From Gammaproteobacteria bacterium (ex Lamellibrachia satsuma) (GTDB lineage: Bacteria > Pseudomonadota > Gammaproteobacteria > Chromatiales > Chromatiaceae), in the NCBI GenBank assembly GCA_019623805.1, contig CP053680.1, forward strand, positions 3,636,001 through 3,700,000: 64,000 nucleotides of DNA, written 5' to 3'. The position numbers and the translations under genes were made by a program. Of the stretch, positions 46,254 through 56,767 are shown in pieces (the stretch's first letter is position 1; every line of letters begins with the position of its first letter). A model generated the notes under the pieces. That model was not told the origin of the DNA and searched no databases. It worked only from the letters and a program-made list of their open reading frames with translations.

Positions 46254-47633
46254 TTGAATCGAACGGTAAAGTGGCTTCAGCAGAAGCTGTTCAAGCGAAA
46301 AGCAGTGGCTGACCAAGCGCCTACGGGACATAACGTCATCTTCGATCCTGTCATTGTTCCCCGCCCGGATCACAATATCTCCCGGGCAAATATCAGCGAA
46401 AATGCTGTCAAGGTGCTCTATCGGCTGAGAAATTCAGGTTTTGAGGCCTATCTGGTCGGGGGGGGCGTGCGCGACCTCCTGCTTGGGCGCGAACCCAAAG
46501 ACTTTGATGTGGCGACTGACGCTCTGCCTGAACAGGTAAAGGAGGTCTTTCGCAATTGTCGCCTCATAGGCCGGCGTTTTCGTCTGGCGCACGTCTTTTT
46601 TGGCCGGGAGATCATCGAGGTCGCTACCTTCCGCAGCATGGGGGATGGGAGCGCAGATGATTCGCGCAAAGTCGAGAACGGCATGATCCTGCGGGATAAC
46701 GTCTATGGCACCATTGAGGAAGATGCCCAAAGGCGTGATTTCACCATCAATGCCCTCTACTACAACATCGGGGATTTCTCGGTTGTGGACTATGCAGATG
46801 GCCTGACGGATCTGAATAACGGCGTGCTGAGGCTGTTGGGGGATCCGGAACAGCGTTACCGTGAGGATCCTGTGCGCATGTTGCGGGCGGTTCGTTTTGC
46901 CGGCAAGCTGGGATTCAAGATTGACGCATCCTGCGAAACGCCCCTGGGTTCAATGGTCTCCCTGCTGGATGATGTGCCCGCTGCCCGGTTATTTGAAGAG
47001 GTATTGAAGCTATTCCTGGGCGGTGCTGCCCTGGAGACTTTTGAAAAGCTGCGCCACTACGACATGTTTGGTCACCTTTTTCCTGCGACCGAAGAGGCCT
47101 TGAGCCACGAGGATCACGACTTTCCCATTACCTTCGTTAACCGGGGATTGGATAACACCGACAGCAGGATCAGGGATGGAAAACCGGTAACCCCAGCCTT
47201 TCTTTTCGCCGTGTTGCTGTGGGAGCCGGTACGTCTGCGCACGGCAGCGTATGAGGCAGACGGCATGCCCCCGATACCTGCGCTGCAGGAGGCGGGAAGG
47301 GATGTCCTGGCCGAGCAGGCTCAGAGGGTGCTGATTCCGAAGCGTATCAGCTACCCGATGCGGGACATCTGGCAGATGCAGCCGAGATTCCTCAGTCGTG
47401 GCGGTAAACGTCCTCAACGCCTCATCACCCACCCAAAATTTCGTGCTGCTTATGACTTTCTGCTGCTGCGTGCCCAGGCTGGAGAGGCGGAGATGGAGTT
47501 GGCGGAGTGGTGGACAGATTTCCAGAAAGGAAATCCTCAGGAGCAGGGTCAGATGGCCGGACAGGAACGCCGGGGCCGTAGTGGTCGCCGTCGCCGCCGC
47601 CGGCCCAGGAAGGCAAAACCATCGGATGAGTGA
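46254..47633 (+). CDS. pcnB: Poly(A) polymerase I
   Basis: Adds 3' poly(A) tails that promote RNA decay. The 459-residue class II nucleotidyltransferase has the signature VGGGVRDLLLGREPKDFDVATDA with catalytic Asp83/Asp85, then RRFRLAHVFFG, DAQRRDFTINALYY and the RYREDPVRMLRAVRFAGKLG-type stretch that separates it from CCA enzymes. The C-terminus is a long basic tail (RRGRSGRRRRRRPRK) as in PcnB. The start is TTG 46254 with a weak ribosome site. It overlaps folK by 8 bases. Confidence 0.94.
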   Translation: MNRTVKWLQQKLFKRKAVADQAPTGHNVIFDPVIVPRPDHNISRANISENAVKVLYRLRNSGFEAYLVGGGVRDLLLGREPKDFDVATDALPEQVKEVFRNCRLIGRRFRLAHVFFGREIIEVATFRSMGDGSADDSRKVENGMILRDNVYGTIEEDAQRRDFTINALYYNIGDFSVVDYADGLTDLNNGVLRLLGDPEQRYREDPVRMLRAVRFAGKLGFKIDASCETPLGSMVSLLDDVPAARLFEEVLKLFLGGAALETFEKLRHYDMFGHLFPATEEALSHEDHDFPITFVNRGLDNTDSRIRDGKPVTPAFLFAVLLWEPVRLRTAAYEADGMPPIPALQEAGRDVLAEQAQRVLIPKRISYPMRDIWQMQPRFLSRGGKRPQRLITHPKFRAAYDFLLLRAQAGEAEMELAEWWTDFQKGNPQEQGQMAGQERRGRSGRRRRRRPRKAKPSDE

Positions 47634-48126
47634 AAGCTCGCAGATCGTTGCGTACATTGGGTTGGGCAGTAATCTGGAATCTCCGCGACAGCAGGTGAGC
47701 CGGGCGCTGGACGAACTGGGCAACCTGCCGGAGACTCACTGCACTGCCCGCTCCTCACTCTACCGGACTCCCCCGATGGGGCCGTCGGATCAGCCGGACT
47801 ACATCAATGCAGTCGCCGCAGTGACGACTTCCCTGAACGCAGAGATGCTACTGGAAGAGCTGCAGCGCTTGGAACGGCTGCATCAGCGGATACGGCGCGG
47901 CGAACGCTGGGGTCCACGGACGCTTGATTTGGATCTGCTGCTGTTTGGTGATCAGCAGATCAAAACCACGCATCTGATCGTGCCGCACACCGGCTTGGGG
48001 GAGCGCGCATTTGTACTTTATCCTTTGGCGGAGATCGCACCGCCAGGATTGGATATCCCGCGGTTCGGGCCGCTTTCCGGACTGCTTGAACGGATTTCAG
48101 GTGATGGTATCGAAAAGGTCGCCTGA
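47626..48126 (+). CDS. folK: 7,8-dihydro-6-hydroxymethylpterin pyrophosphokinase
   Basis: Pyrophosphoryl transfer to hydroxymethylpterin in folate synthesis. From ATG 47626 the protein has 166 residues, the normal HPPK length; a much longer open frame upstream (from 47398) lies over pcnB and is rejected. Family marks are AYIGLGSNL, YRTPPMGPSDQPDYINAV, RWGPRTLDLDLLLFGD and PHTGLGERAFVLYPL. It overlaps pcnB by 8 bases and the kinase gene by 23. Confidence 0.96.
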   Translation: MSESSQIVAYIGLGSNLESPRQQVSRALDELGNLPETHCTARSSLYRTPPMGPSDQPDYINAVAAVTTSLNAEMLLEELQRLERLHQRIRRGERWGPRTLDLDLLLFGDQQIKTTHLIVPHTGLGERAFVLYPLAEIAPPGLDIPRFGPLSGLLERISGDGIEKVA

Positions 48127-48775
48127 ATCATCTTCCCCGCCGGGTTTTTTGGTGGTCGAGGGTCCCGTCGGCGTGGGCAAGACCAGCTTGGTGCAACGTC
48201 TGGCTGAGACCTTTGGCGGAGAAACGCTGCTTGAGGGTGCCGAAGAGAATCCTTTTTTGGGTCGTTTCTACCGGGATCGCCGGCAATCTGCATTTCCCGC
48301 TCAGCTCTTTTTTCTATTTCAACGCAGTCGTCAATGGAACGAATTGCAGCAGGGTGATATGTTCCGGCAGCGTTTGATTGCCGATTTTATGCTGGAGAAG
48401 GATCGCCTCTTCGCCGAAGTCAATCTTGAACATGAGGAACTGCTGCTCTACCAGCAGGTCTATGAACGGCTGGCCATGGCGGCACCGAAGCCCGATCTGG
48501 TGGTCTATCTGCAGGCGCCGGTCGAGATCCTGATGCGGCGCATCCGTCAACGGGCGAGACCGGAAGAGGCAGGCATGGATCCCGCCTACCTACAGCGTCT
48601 GTGTGACGCCTACACCGACTTTTTTTACCATTATGACCGCTCACCGCTGCTGATCATCAATGCGGCGGAGATCAACCCGGTTGAGAGTGAAGCTGACTTC
48701 CAGTTGCTGGTGAAACATATCTGCACTGCCGATTCGGGTAAACGTTACCTCAATCCCGCACCTCTGCTGTTTTGA
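48104..48775 (+). CDS. Deoxynucleoside kinase (deoxyadenosine/deoxyguanosine kinase family)
   Basis: The 223-residue protein has a P-loop GPVGVGKTS (~20-27), the EENPFLGRFY substrate stretch, a DRLF-type motif (LEKDRLFAEVNL) and a lid RRIRQRARPEEAGM. This is the dNK family commonly found between folK and panB in gammaproteobacteria. The start is ATG 48104 (or GTG 48101), inside folK; the longer frame from 48011 is a shadow of folK. Substrate preference cannot be told. Confidence 0.88.
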   Translation: MVSKRSPESSSPPGFLVVEGPVGVGKTSLVQRLAETFGGETLLEGAEENPFLGRFYRDRRQSAFPAQLFFLFQRSRQWNELQQGDMFRQRLIADFMLEKDRLFAEVNLEHEELLLYQQVYERLAMAAPKPDLVVYLQAPVEILMRRIRQRARPEEAGMDPAYLQRLCDAYTDFFYHYDRSPLLIINAAEINPVESEADFQLLVKHICTADSGKRYLNPAPLLF

Positions 48776-48780
48776 ACGGT

Positions 48781-48869
48781 TCACAGCAGGGCATGATAAA
48801 ATCAAGTGATCCGTTTTGCTAAACCGCTATTTTATCTCTTTGGGATTAAATTACAGCGGTTTGCTGTGA
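48781..48869. promoter_or_regulatory. Nested inverted repeats between the kinase gene and panB
   Basis: Two perfect 8-base pairs are nested: TCACAGCA (48781-48788) with TGCTGTGA (48862-48869), and AAACCGCT (48821-48828) with AGCGGTTT (48855-48862). Together they could close a branched structure in the panB leader or the 3' end of the kinase transcript. No T-run follows. The role is unknown. Confidence 0.35.
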
Positions 48870-48976
48870 AGAGACAGTAGAAAGCGCTGCGACCTGCCTC
48901 GATTCGCCTGTCTATTGAGTAATCGTGGCGGGTTTGCCACTCATACAATTTAAATTGCACTATCAACAGGATATTC

Positions 48977-49777
48977 ATGTCTGCCGCCAACATCACAGTC
49001 AATTATCTGCTGGAAATGAAACAGGCTGGTCGTAAGATCAGCTGTATCACCAGCTACGATGCCAGTTTTACCCGGTTGATTGAAAACGCTGGTGCTGAGG
49101 TTCTTCTGGTGGGGGATTCATTGGGCATGGTGGTGCAGGGGCAGGAGAGCACACTGCCAGTGACTGTCGATGAGATGGTCTATCACACCCGAAATGTTGC
49201 GCGGGTCAGGCAGGGCGCGCTGCTGGTGGCGGATATGCCTTTCATGAGCTATCGCACTCCTGATCAGGCGATGGAGACCGCCGGACGCCTGATGAAAGAA
49301 GGTGGAGCACAGATGGTTAAACTGGAAGGTGGCGGTGCACAGCTGGAAGCTGTGCGTCAGATGACGTCCCACGGTGTTCCTGTATGTGGCCATCTTGGGT
49401 TACTGCCGCAATCTGTGTTTAAGATCGGTGGTTACCGGGTGCAGGGACGTGAAAAGGAGGGTGCTGAGCGGATCATGCAGGATGCCTTCGCTTTGCAGGA
49501 TGCCGGCGTGCAGATGCTGGTACTCGAGTGCATACCAGCTGTACTGGCGACAGAGATTGCCAGGGCTGTCGTTATGCCGGTTATCGGGATCGGTGCCGGT
49601 GCAGGTTGTGACGGACAGGTCTTGGTTATCTACGACTTGTTGGGCATGAATCCCAATCCTCCGCGCTTCGTGAAAGACTTTTTGCTGGGCAGAGAGAGCA
49701 TCCAGGCAGCTTTGTGGGCCTTTGTCGAGGGCGTCCGGCAAGGTGAGTTTCCGGGGCCTGAAGAGAGTTTTTCCTGA
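48977..49777 (+). CDS. panB: 3-methyl-2-oxobutanoate hydroxymethyltransferase
   Basis: First committed step of pantothenate synthesis. The 266-residue TIM barrel has ITSYDASFTRLIENAG, the metal site VLLVGDSLGMV, the GGAQMVKLEGG strand, HLGLLPQSVFKIGGYRVQG and IGIGAGAGCDGQVLV. It is followed by panC after 5 bases and panD after that, a clear pan operon. Confidence 0.97.
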   Translation: MSAANITVNYLLEMKQAGRKISCITSYDASFTRLIENAGAEVLLVGDSLGMVVQGQESTLPVTVDEMVYHTRNVARVRQGALLVADMPFMSYRTPDQAMETAGRLMKEGGAQMVKLEGGGAQLEAVRQMTSHGVPVCGHLGLLPQSVFKIGGYRVQGREKEGAERIMQDAFALQDAGVQMLVLECIPAVLATEIARAVVMPVIGIGAGAGCDGQVLVIYDLLGMNPNPPRFVKDFLLGRESIQAALWAFVEGVRQGEFPGPEESFS

Positions 49778-49782
49778 AAACC

Positions 49783-50646
49783 ATGGAGACTGTTTCCACT
49801 ATCGAATCGTTGCGCCGACAGGTGGCCGCCTGGCGGAGTGGCAATGAACGTATTTCCTTTGTGCCGACGATGGGTAATTTGCATGTCGGCCATCTGGAAC
49901 TGGTCAAGCGGGCCAGGGAACAGGCTGACCGCTGCGTAGTCAGTATCTTCGTGAATCCGATGCAGTTTGGAGAGGGGGAGGATTTTGGTTCCTATCCCCG
50001 TACTCTGGAGGCGGATCGGGAGAAACTTTCAGGCGTGGATGCCGACCTGCTCTTTACGCCTCCCGTGGAGGTGGTCTACCCACCAGGAAAAACTGAGCAG
50101 ACCCAGGTGGAGGTGCCTGGCTTGTCAGATATCCTCTGTGGTAGCAGTCGTCCGGGCCATTTTGTCGGCGTGGCAACTGTGGTCTGCAAGCTGTTCAATA
50201 TGGTGCAGCCGGATCTGGCCCTGTTTGGAGAGAAGGATTTTCAACAGCTGATGGTGCTCCGCCGGATGGCAACCGACCTCTGTTTCCCCATGGAGGTCAT
50301 TGGTGTGCCAACGGTTCGTGAGAAGGACGGCTTGGCGCTCAGTTCACGCAATGGGTATCTGACACCACAGGAGCGGACACAGGCGCCAGCGCTGTATGAG
50401 ACCTTGAAATTGACCTCTGAAGCCCTGATGTCAGGTGAAAGAGACTATGATTTGCTGGAGTTCAAGGCGCAAAAGCGACTTGTGGCAGCAGGTTTCCGGC
50501 CCGACTATTTCACCCTGCGCAGGGCTGCGGACTTGGGCCTTCCCGAAGCGGGCGACCGAAATCTGGTGATTTTAGCCGCCGCTCATCTAGGGAAAGCGAG
50601 GCTAATCGATAATCTGACGGCTTTCTTGCCATTGATGGAAGCGTGA
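49783..50646 (+). CDS. panC: Pantothenate synthetase
   Basis: ATP-dependent joining of pantoate and beta-alanine. The 287-residue protein has the HxGH motif (FVPTMGNLHVGHLELV), the pantoate site VSIFVNPMQFG, the FGEKDFQQLMVLRRM stretch and the KMSKS-like LALSSRNGYL. It lies 5 bases after panB. Confidence 0.97.
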   Translation: METVSTIESLRRQVAAWRSGNERISFVPTMGNLHVGHLELVKRAREQADRCVVSIFVNPMQFGEGEDFGSYPRTLEADREKLSGVDADLLFTPPVEVVYPPGKTEQTQVEVPGLSDILCGSSRPGHFVGVATVVCKLFNMVQPDLALFGEKDFQQLMVLRRMATDLCFPMEVIGVPTVREKDGLALSSRNGYLTPQERTQAPALYETLKLTSEALMSGERDYDLLEFKAQKRLVAAGFRPDYFTLRRAADLGLPEAGDRNLVILAAAHLGKARLIDNLTAFLPLMEA

Positions 50647-50692
50647 AGATCGCGGATAATACGCGGCTTTCGTGTGATGGAGTCTGCTTTTC

Positions 50693-51073
50693 ATGCAGTT
50701 GACGGTTCTTAAATGCAAATTACATCGGGCCTGTGTAACCCACTCAGAGTTGGGTTATGAGGGTTCCTGCGCCATTGACAGTGAGTTGCTGGAACTTGCC
50801 GGGATACATGAGTACGAGCAGATCCAGATCTACAATGTTGCCAACGGCGAACGTTTTACCACCTATGCCATTCGGGCAGAAGCTGGCTCGCGCGTGATTT
50901 CCGTGAATGGCGCGGCGGCACACAAGGCAGAACCCGGTGATAGAGTGATCATCTGTGCCTACTCAGGAATTGATGAGGACGAAATAGCCAGTTTCAAACC
51001 GACCCTGGTCTATCTGAACGAGCAAAATAGGGTGGAAAGAACCGGAAACTCCATACCTGTTCAGGCGGCCTGA
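50693..51073 (+). CDS. panD: Aspartate 1-decarboxylase proenzyme
   Basis: Makes beta-alanine for pantothenate. The 126-residue precursor has the self-cleavage site Gly24-Ser25 in GYEGSCAID, which yields the pyruvoyl cofactor, and Lys9 and Tyr-region residues of the active site. [11 protein letters not shown] is intact. It lies 46 bases after panC and ends at a strong terminator. Confidence 0.97.
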   Translation: MQLTVLKCKLHRACVTHSELGYEGSCAIDSELLELAGIHEYEQIQIYNVANGERFTTYAIRAEAGSRVISVNGAAAHKAEPGDRVIICAYSGIDEDEIASFKPTLVYLNEQNRVERTGNSIPVQAA

Positions 51074-51087
51074 TTCAGCGGTTCCCG

Positions 51088-51120
51088 AAAAAAGCCCCAG
51101 CCTCAGGCTGGGGCTTTTTT
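51088..51120. terminator. Bidirectional terminator between panD and glgA
   Basis: A perfect 15-base inverted repeat (AAAAAAGCCCCAGCC with GGCTGGGGCTTTTTT) around the loop TCA. It gives a T-run in both directions and lies 14 bases after panD and 9 bases after the glgA stop on the other strand, so it serves both converging genes. Confidence 0.95.
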
Positions 51121-51129
51121 GTTTGAATG

Positions 51130-52692
51130 CTAAACAGATGGGGTGAAAGGTGAGGTAATCGCATCCTGGTAGAGATCCAGGTAGTGCTTCGCGCTGGTCT
51201 CCCAGCTCAGATCCTGACGCATTCCCGTAGTGGCGAGTATGCACCACTCTACCTCCGGGCGGTGGTAGAAGTCGATGGCTCTCTCCACAGCCCCCCAAAG
51301 CCCGGCCCCGTCGGCATTGTCGAACAGGAACCCAGTGGCGGATCCGTCCGCGAGAGTGTGCGGATTGACATCGACCACTGTGTCGGCCAGCCCGCCGGTA
51401 CGGCGGACGATGGGTATGGTGCCGTAGCGTAGGCTGTAGATCTGGTTGAGGCCGCAGGGTTCAAAACGCGAAGGCATCAGGAAACAGTCGCATCCTGCCT
51501 CGATCCGATGAGCCAGCCCCTCGTCATAGCCAATATATACACCGACCCTGCTGTGATACTTGCTGCTGATTTTCTTTAGCGCCTGTTCCAGCTCAGGGTC
51601 GCCTGAACCCAACAGCGCCACCTGTGCCCCTGAATCCATGATCCCTGGCAGCACCTGCAGGATCAGATCGACCCCTTTCTGCTCGACCAATCGGCCAATA
51701 TAGCCAAAGAGCTGGATATGCTCATCCTCTGGCAGGCCGAACTCCCGCTGTAGAGCCAGTTTGTTTTCAGCCTTTTTTTCGAAACTGTCTGGGGTAAAAG
51801 GGGAAACCGTATTGGGGTCGTTTGCAGGATCCCATTCATGGTAGTCGATGCCATTCAAAATACCGCTGAAATTGTGGCTGCGATGTTGCAACAGCCCCTC
51901 CAATCCGTAGCCAAATGCCGGGGTCTGTACCTCCTCGGCATAGGTGGGGCTGACGGTGGTGATGCGGTCAGCAAAAGCGATGCCGCCTTTGATGAAAGAG
52001 AGTTGACTGTGAAATTCCAGCCCTTCCGGGGACCAGAGCTCCGCAGGCAGATGAAGCTGGTCGAAGGTTTCAAGGTCGAACAGTCCTTGATAGGCGAGGT
52101 TATGAATGGTGAAAACCGTAGCCGGGCGATCGCTATGGCGTGATAGCAGCGCGGGTACCAGACCTGTTTGCCAGTCGTTGGCGTGTACCAGGTCCGGCTT
52201 CCAGTCGAGTCCGGCGTTATCGAGGCCGATCTCGACGATTGTTTTGCAGAAGAGCCCAAAGCGGTTCGCATTATCTTCCCAGTTATAACCCTCGGGTGTG
52301 AGATAAGGGTTACCCTCACGGTCGAAGAAATAAGGTGCATCGACCAGATAGAGCGGAACGCCGTGTGGGCCGCTGAGTCCGCTTAACAGGCGGACCCTGC
52401 CCAGAAACCCCGGAATGTCGAGTTCTGCCACCTGTTGCAGGTCATCGGCATGTTCCATTGCCTGAGGGTAGGCAGGCAATACAAGCCGACAGTCGTGCCC
52501 AGATGTTCGTAACGCCGCAGGCAGACTACCTGCGACGTCCGCCAAGCCCCCGGTTTTGATCAAAGGGGTGGCTTCACTTGAGGCAAAAAGGATGTTCAAT
52601 GGCGGATTCCCGGCTAAGTCGATGAGTGTATTGTCGATATTGTCCAAAGACTTGTTAAAAGCTATTCCCAATTCTAAAGTAAAGAGCGGCAT
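51130..52692 (-). CDS. glgA: Glycogen synthase (ADP-glucose type)
   Basis: GT5 enzyme extending alpha-1,4-glucan from ADP-glucose. Marks are LNILFASSEATPLIKTGGLADVAGSLP (read as two units, with the KTGGLAD nucleotide loop), VHANDWQTGLVP, HNLAYQG, and the C-terminal GT-B stretch PSRFEPCGLNQIYSLRYGTIPIVRRTGGL-type region with its catalytic Glu. The start is uncertain. ATG 52692 gives 520 residues. The full frame from 52758 adds a non-family basic stretch. A TTG directly before NILFASSEA, preceded by GGGA, would give about 490 residues, close to E. coli. It converges on panD and is divergent from pgi. Confidence 0.95.
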   Translation of the reverse strand: MPLFTLELGIAFNKSLDNIDNTLIDLAGNPPLNILFASSEATPLIKTGGLADVAGSLPAALRTSGHDCRLVLPAYPQAMEHADDLQQVAELDIPGFLGRVRLLSGLSGPHGVPLYLVDAPYFFDREGNPYLTPEGYNWEDNANRFGLFCKTIVEIGLDNAGLDWKPDLVHANDWQTGLVPALLSRHSDRPATVFTIHNLAYQGLFDLETFDQLHLPAELWSPEGLEFHSQLSFIKGGIAFADRITTVSPTYAEEVQTPAFGYGLEGLLQHRSHNFSGILNGIDYHEWDPANDPNTVSPFTPDSFEKKAENKLALQREFGLPEDEHIQLFGYIGRLVEQKGVDLILQVLPGIMDSGAQVALLGSGDPELEQALKKISSKYHSRVGVYIGYDEGLAHRIEAGCDCFLMPSRFEPCGLNQIYSLRYGTIPIVRRTGGLADTVVDVNPHTLADGSATGFLFDNADGAGLWGAVERAIDFYHRPEVEWCILATTGMRQDLSWETSAKHYLDLYQDAITSPFTPSV

Positions 52693-52818
52693 AGAGCATA
52701 GATTTATCGGAAATAATTGACCTCTTGCCTTGAACCTCGACGCGCTTCTTCTTAACATCTGTTACCAAGGAAGAGAGCGGGTGAGTCTTGTTCTCAGAAA
52801 CCTATAGAAGTTCCGATC

Positions 52819-54474
52819 ATGACCGAGATAAATCACACTGATGAGTGGTTAACCCTGCAGGCGCACTGGGAAGAGATGGCGCCTGTTCAAATGCGAGATC
52901 TCTTTCATGATCACCCTGAGCGATCGGAACAGATGTCGCTGCGAACTTGTGGCATCTTGCTTGACTACTCGAAGAACCGGGTCACGCCAGCCACCATGAA
53001 CCTGCTACTCAAACTGGCGGAGTCGGTCGATCTGGATGGCTGGCGCCGACGGATGTTTTCCGGAGACAGGTTGAATATCACGGAGGATCGTGCCGTACTG
53101 CATGTGGCCCTGCGTAATCGCAGCAACCGCCCAACATGGGCGGATGGCGAAGATGTGATGCCGGAGGTCAACGCGGTACTGGACAAGATGGCGCAGTTCT
53201 CCGAATCAGTGCGCTCCGGCGAGTGGAAAGGGTATACCGGCAAGCAGATAACCGATGTGGTCAATATTGGTATCGGTGGTTCCAATCTGGGGCCAAAGAT
53301 GGTTTGCGAGGCGATGAAACACTACCAGCGCTCCAACCTGCGGGTGCATTTCGTCTCTAACGTAGATGGTACCCATATCGTCGAGGCGACCAAGCATATC
53401 GACCCGGAGAGCACCCTCTTTATTGTCGCCTCCAAGACCTTTACCACTCAGGAGACACTCAGTAACGCCACGACAGCGCGTAGCTGGTTGCTTGAGACAC
53501 TGAAGGATGAAGCGGCAGTGGCTCGCCACTTTGTTGCTATCTCCACGAATGAAGAGAAGGTGGCTGAGTTCGGTATCGATACCGACAATATGTTCGAATT
53601 CTGGGATTGGGTTGGTGGGCGTTACTCGCTCTGGTCTGCCATCGGCCTGCCGATTGCCATTGCCATCGGTATGGAGGGCTTCAATGAACTTCTCGATGGC
53701 GCACATGAGATGGATGAGCATTTTCTGCATGCGGATCTCTCTGAAAACATGCCGGTAATCTTGGCGTTGCTCGGTGTCTGGTATGTCAACTTTACCAAAG
53801 CAAAGACCTGCGCCATCCTGCCGTATGACCAGTATCTGCGCCTGCTGCCCGATTATCTACAACAGGCGGACATGGAGAGCAACGGCAAGCGGGTGACGCG
53901 TTTCGGCAGACCCGTTACTTACAGCACCGGGCCTGTGGTTTGGGGAACTGCGGGGACCGATGGCCAGCACGCCTTCTATCAGTTGATTCACCAGGGCACC
54001 CAGATGGTTCCCTGCGATTTCATCGCTCCGATCAACAGCCATAACGAGGCTGGAGAGCATCACGAGATGTTGCTGGCCAACTTTTTTGCCCAGACCGAAG
54101 CGTTGATGAAGGGGAAGACCCGTACCGAGGCTCGTGAGGAGATGGAGGCAGCCGGAATGAGTGCTGAGCAAATTGTCGAGCTTTTGCCCCACAAGATCTT
54201 TCCCGGCAACCGTCCCACCAACACGCTACTGTTGGACAGGATTACCCCGTCGCGTCTTGGTTCACTGATCGCGCTCTACGAACACAAGATCTTTGTGCAG
54301 GGCGTAGTCTGGCGGGTGAACTCCTTCGACCAGTGGGGCGTGGAGTTGGGCAAGCAACTGGCGAACGTGATTCTGCCTGAGTTGATGGATGAGGAAGTGA
54401 ATGCGGTACACGACAGTTCCACTCGCGGTTTGATCGACTACTTTCGGCGGCATCGGATGCGCAACCGCAAATAG
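52819..54474 (+). CDS. pgi: Glucose-6-phosphate isomerase
   Basis: Interconverts glucose 6-phosphate and fructose 6-phosphate. The 551-residue enzyme carries [15 protein letters not shown], the phosphate loop [46 protein letters not shown] with the active Glu/His region, and the catalytic Lys stretch [13 protein letters not shown]. Setting it within the glg genes fits a role in directing hexose phosphates into and out of glycogen. A REP-like repeat begins 10 bases after the stop. Confidence 0.97.
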   Translation: MTEINHTDEWLTLQAHWEEMAPVQMRDLFHDHPERSEQMSLRTCGILLDYSKNRVTPATMNLLLKLAESVDLDGWRRRMFSGDRLNITEDRAVLHVALRNRSNRPTWADGEDVMPEVNAVLDKMAQFSESVRSGEWKGYTGKQITDVVNIGIGGSNLGPKMVCEAMKHYQRSNLRVHFVSNVDGTHIVEATKHIDPESTLFIVASKTFTTQETLSNATTARSWLLETLKDEAAVARHFVAISTNEEKVAEFGIDTDNMFEFWDWVGGRYSLWSAIGLPIAIAIGMEGFNELLDGAHEMDEHFLHADLSENMPVILALLGVWYVNFTKAKTCAILPYDQYLRLLPDYLQQADMESNGKRVTRFGRPVTYSTGPVVWGTAGTDGQHAFYQLIHQGTQMVPCDFIAPINSHNEAGEHHEMLLANFFAQTEALMKGKTRTEAREEMEAAGMSAEQIVELLPHKIFPGNRPTNTLLLDRITPSRLGSLIALYEHKIFVQGVVWRVNSFDQWGVELGKQLANVILPELMDEEVNAVHDSSTRGLIDYFRRHRMRNRK

Positions 54475-54484
54475 AGACTTGGTC

Positions 54485-54571
54485 GTAGGCCGGTTCAAGC
54501 GCAGCGGAACCGGCAACCCCATGGGCATATCATTTCAGTTGTCCCGATCCGCTACGCTTGGTCGGGCCTAC
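54485..54571. repeat. REP-like repeat pair between pgi and glgB
   Basis: Module B (54485-54519, identical over 35 bases to 11476-11510) is followed by a 26-base spacer and module A (54546-54571; 22 of 26 bases match 11445-11470). The outer ends GTAGGCC and GGCCTAC are inverted, and B contains a CCGGTTC/GAACCGG hairpin. It fills the gap between the converging ends of pgi and glgB and may act as a transcription or RNA-stability barrier. Confidence 0.8.
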
Positions 54572-54574
54572 ACC

Positions 54575-56767
54575 CTATACCTCCAGCCGCAATACCACCG
54601 CACCCAGCGGAGGCAGCGTCAGAGATGCAGAGTAGTCCCGTCCCATCCAACTCACGTCTTCAGCGCTGATGACTCCGCCATTCCCCACATTGCTGCCGCC
54701 GTAGAACGCTGAGTCGGAATTCAACACCTCGCGGTAGTTACCTGCGCGGCTGAGGCCGATGCGGTAATTTTCCCGGGGAATCGGTGTAAAGTTGAGTATG
54801 ATGACTGCGACGTTGCCGTCGGTGCTCTTGCGCAGATAACTCAGCACCGACTGCGAACTGTCATTACAGTCGATCCATTCGAATCCCCCCTCTTCAAACT
54901 CCACCTGATGCAAAGAGGTTTGTTTCTGGTAGAGATGGTTCAGATCGGAAATGAGTGTCTTCATCCCGCTGTGGAATGGGTGATCGAGCAGGAACCAGTC
55001 CAGCGCCTCGTCGTCGTTCCACTCCCTTGCCTGAGCGAATTCGCTGCCCATGAAGAGTAGCTTCTTGCCAGGATAGGTGAACATGTAAGTGTAGAGCAGT
55101 CGCAGGGCGGCGAATTTCTGCCACTCGTCCCCTGGCATCTTGTTGATCATTGAGCCTTTGCCATGCACAACCTCGTCGTGGGAGAAGGGCAGGACGAAGT
55201 TCTCGGTAAAAGCATAGAGCAGACCAAAGGTCAGCAGGTCGTGATGGTAGTGACGGTAGACCGGATCTTTCGATACATAGGAGAGCGTGTCGTGCATCCA
55301 GCCCATGTTCCACTTCATGCTGAAACCCAGGCCTCCCAACCAGGTGGGGCGTGAAACCTGGGGCCAGGCTGTGGACTCCTCGGCGATCATCAGGGTGCCG
55401 GGGTGGAGTTCGTGGGTGGTGCTGTTGAGTTCCCGCATGAAGTCGACAGCTTCAAGATTTTCTCTTCCGCCATGCTCGTTGGGAAGCCAGTCGCCGGCTT
55501 CACGTGAGTAGTCGAGGTAGAGCATGGAGGCGACGGCATCGACCCTCAAACCATCGAGGTGGAACTCTTCCATCCAGTATATTGCGCTGGAAATCAAGAA
55601 GTTACGAACTTCATTTCGACCAAAGTTGAAGATTAGAGTGCCCCAGTCCCGGTGCTCACCCCGGCGGGGGTCTTCATGTTCGTAGAGTGCCGAGCCATCG
55701 AATTGCGCCAGCGCATGTCGGTCGCGGGGAAAGTGGGCGGGCACCCAGTCCAGTATCACGCCAATATTGTTTTTGTGCAGATGATCGATGAAATAGCGGA
55801 AATCGTCCGGAGTGCCGAAGCGGCTGGTCGGGGCGAAGTAGCCGGTCGTTTGATAGCCCCAGGAGCCGTCAAAAGGGTGTTCGGTAATCGGCAGCAGTTC
55901 CACATGGGTGAAACCAGTCTCTTTGATATGGTCGCAGAGCCGATGGGCCAGTTTCCGGTAGTTAAGGAATCCACCGTCAATGTCTTTCTGCCAGGAGCCG
56001 AGGTGCACTTCATAGACTGACATGGGTGACTGTTGCCAGTTGAGTTTTTCACGCGCTTCAACCCAGTCATCATCTTCCCACTGATACTCCGTGTCCGCCA
56101 TTACCACGGCGGCGGTCTCGGGGCGCATCTGGAAGTGGTTGCCATAGGGGTCGGCACGCAGCGAGATGTCACCATCCTGGGTGCGAACCTCGAATTTATA
56201 GAAGGCGCCGGTAGCCAGCCCGGGAATAAACAGCTCCCAAATACCGGAACCGCCACGTGCGCGCATTGGATATACGCGTCCATCCCATTGGTTGAAGTCG
56301 CCGACGATGGAGATGCGCTCGGCATTGGGTGCCCAAACGGCAAACAGGATGCCGGGAATCCCTTCGGCCTCATGAGTATGAGCGCCAAGAAAACGGTAGG
56401 CGTGGCGGTGTCGCCCTTCACCGAAAAGGTGGACATCGAAGTCCTGTAACTGTGGCGGGAAGCAGTAGGGGTCGAATTGTTGTTGTTCGACGCCGTACTC
56501 ATCCTCCCAAATGATTTCAATGCGATCCGGTAAGTTTGCTGTATTGAAATGGCCTTCGAAAAGGTCGGTACCCTCGATACGTTGCAATTCTGTTTCAGAG
56601 TCACTTAGCCGGACGCGGCGAGCCCGTGGCTGAAATATCCTGACGACGGTGGAATCCCCCTCGACATGCCTGCCGAGGACTTCAAAAGGATCATGGTGCC
56701 TGGCTTCCAGGATTCGTTGCAGGGATTCGGAGATATTCTGGGCGTGAGACTGTTTCATCAACTTCAT
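54575..56767 (-). CDS. glgB: 1,4-alpha-glucan branching enzyme
   Basis: GH13 enzyme making alpha-1,6 branches in glycogen. The 730-residue length matches E. coli GlgB. It has an N-terminal N1 domain (DPFEVLGRH), a CBM48 ([28 protein letters not shown] region, key FNQWDG) and the catalytic barrel ([17 protein letters not shown]). The nucleophile Asp410 is in [10 protein letters not shown] and the acid/base Glu463 in [10 protein letters not shown], and the chain ends with a C-terminal beta domain. It is divergent from glgC and convergent with pgi. ATG 56758 is an equally possible start. Confidence 0.97.
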   Translation of the reverse strand: MKLMKQSHAQNISESLQRILEARHHDPFEVLGRHVEGDSTVVRIFQPRARRVRLSDSETELQRIEGTDLFEGHFNTANLPDRIEIIWEDEYGVEQQQFDPYCFPPQLQDFDVHLFGEGRHRHAYRFLGAHTHEAEGIPGILFAVWAPNAERISIVGDFNQWDGRVYPMRARGGSGIWELFIPGLATGAFYKFEVRTQDGDISLRADPYGNHFQMRPETAAVVMADTEYQWEDDDWVEAREKLNWQQSPMSVYEVHLGSWQKDIDGGFLNYRKLAHRLCDHIKETGFTHVELLPITEHPFDGSWGYQTTGYFAPTSRFGTPDDFRYFIDHLHKNNIGVILDWVPAHFPRDRHALAQFDGSALYEHEDPRRGEHRDWGTLIFNFGRNEVRNFLISSAIYWMEEFHLDGLRVDAVASMLYLDYSREAGDWLPNEHGGRENLEAVDFMRELNSTTHELHPGTLMIAEESTAWPQVSRPTWLGGLGFSMKWNMGWMHDTLSYVSKDPVYRHYHHDLLTFGLLYAFTENFVLPFSHDEVVHGKGSMINKMPGDEWQKFAALRLLYTYMFTYPGKKLLFMGSEFAQAREWNDDEALDWFLLDHPFHSGMKTLISDLNHLYQKQTSLHQVEFEEGGFEWIDCNDSSQSVLSYLRKSTDGNVAVIILNFTPIPRENYRIGLSRAGNYREVLNSDSAFYGGSNVGNGGVISAEDVSWMGRDYSASLTLPPLGAVVLRLEV

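Noticed and set aside
47398..47625. A long N-terminal extension of folK.
   Set aside because: It lies entirely over the pcnB C-terminus in another frame; HPPK enzymes start at the chosen ATG.
48902..48976. A sigma-70 promoter for panB using TTGAGT and TACAAT.
   Set aside because: The spacing is about 23 bases, too long for a standard promoter.
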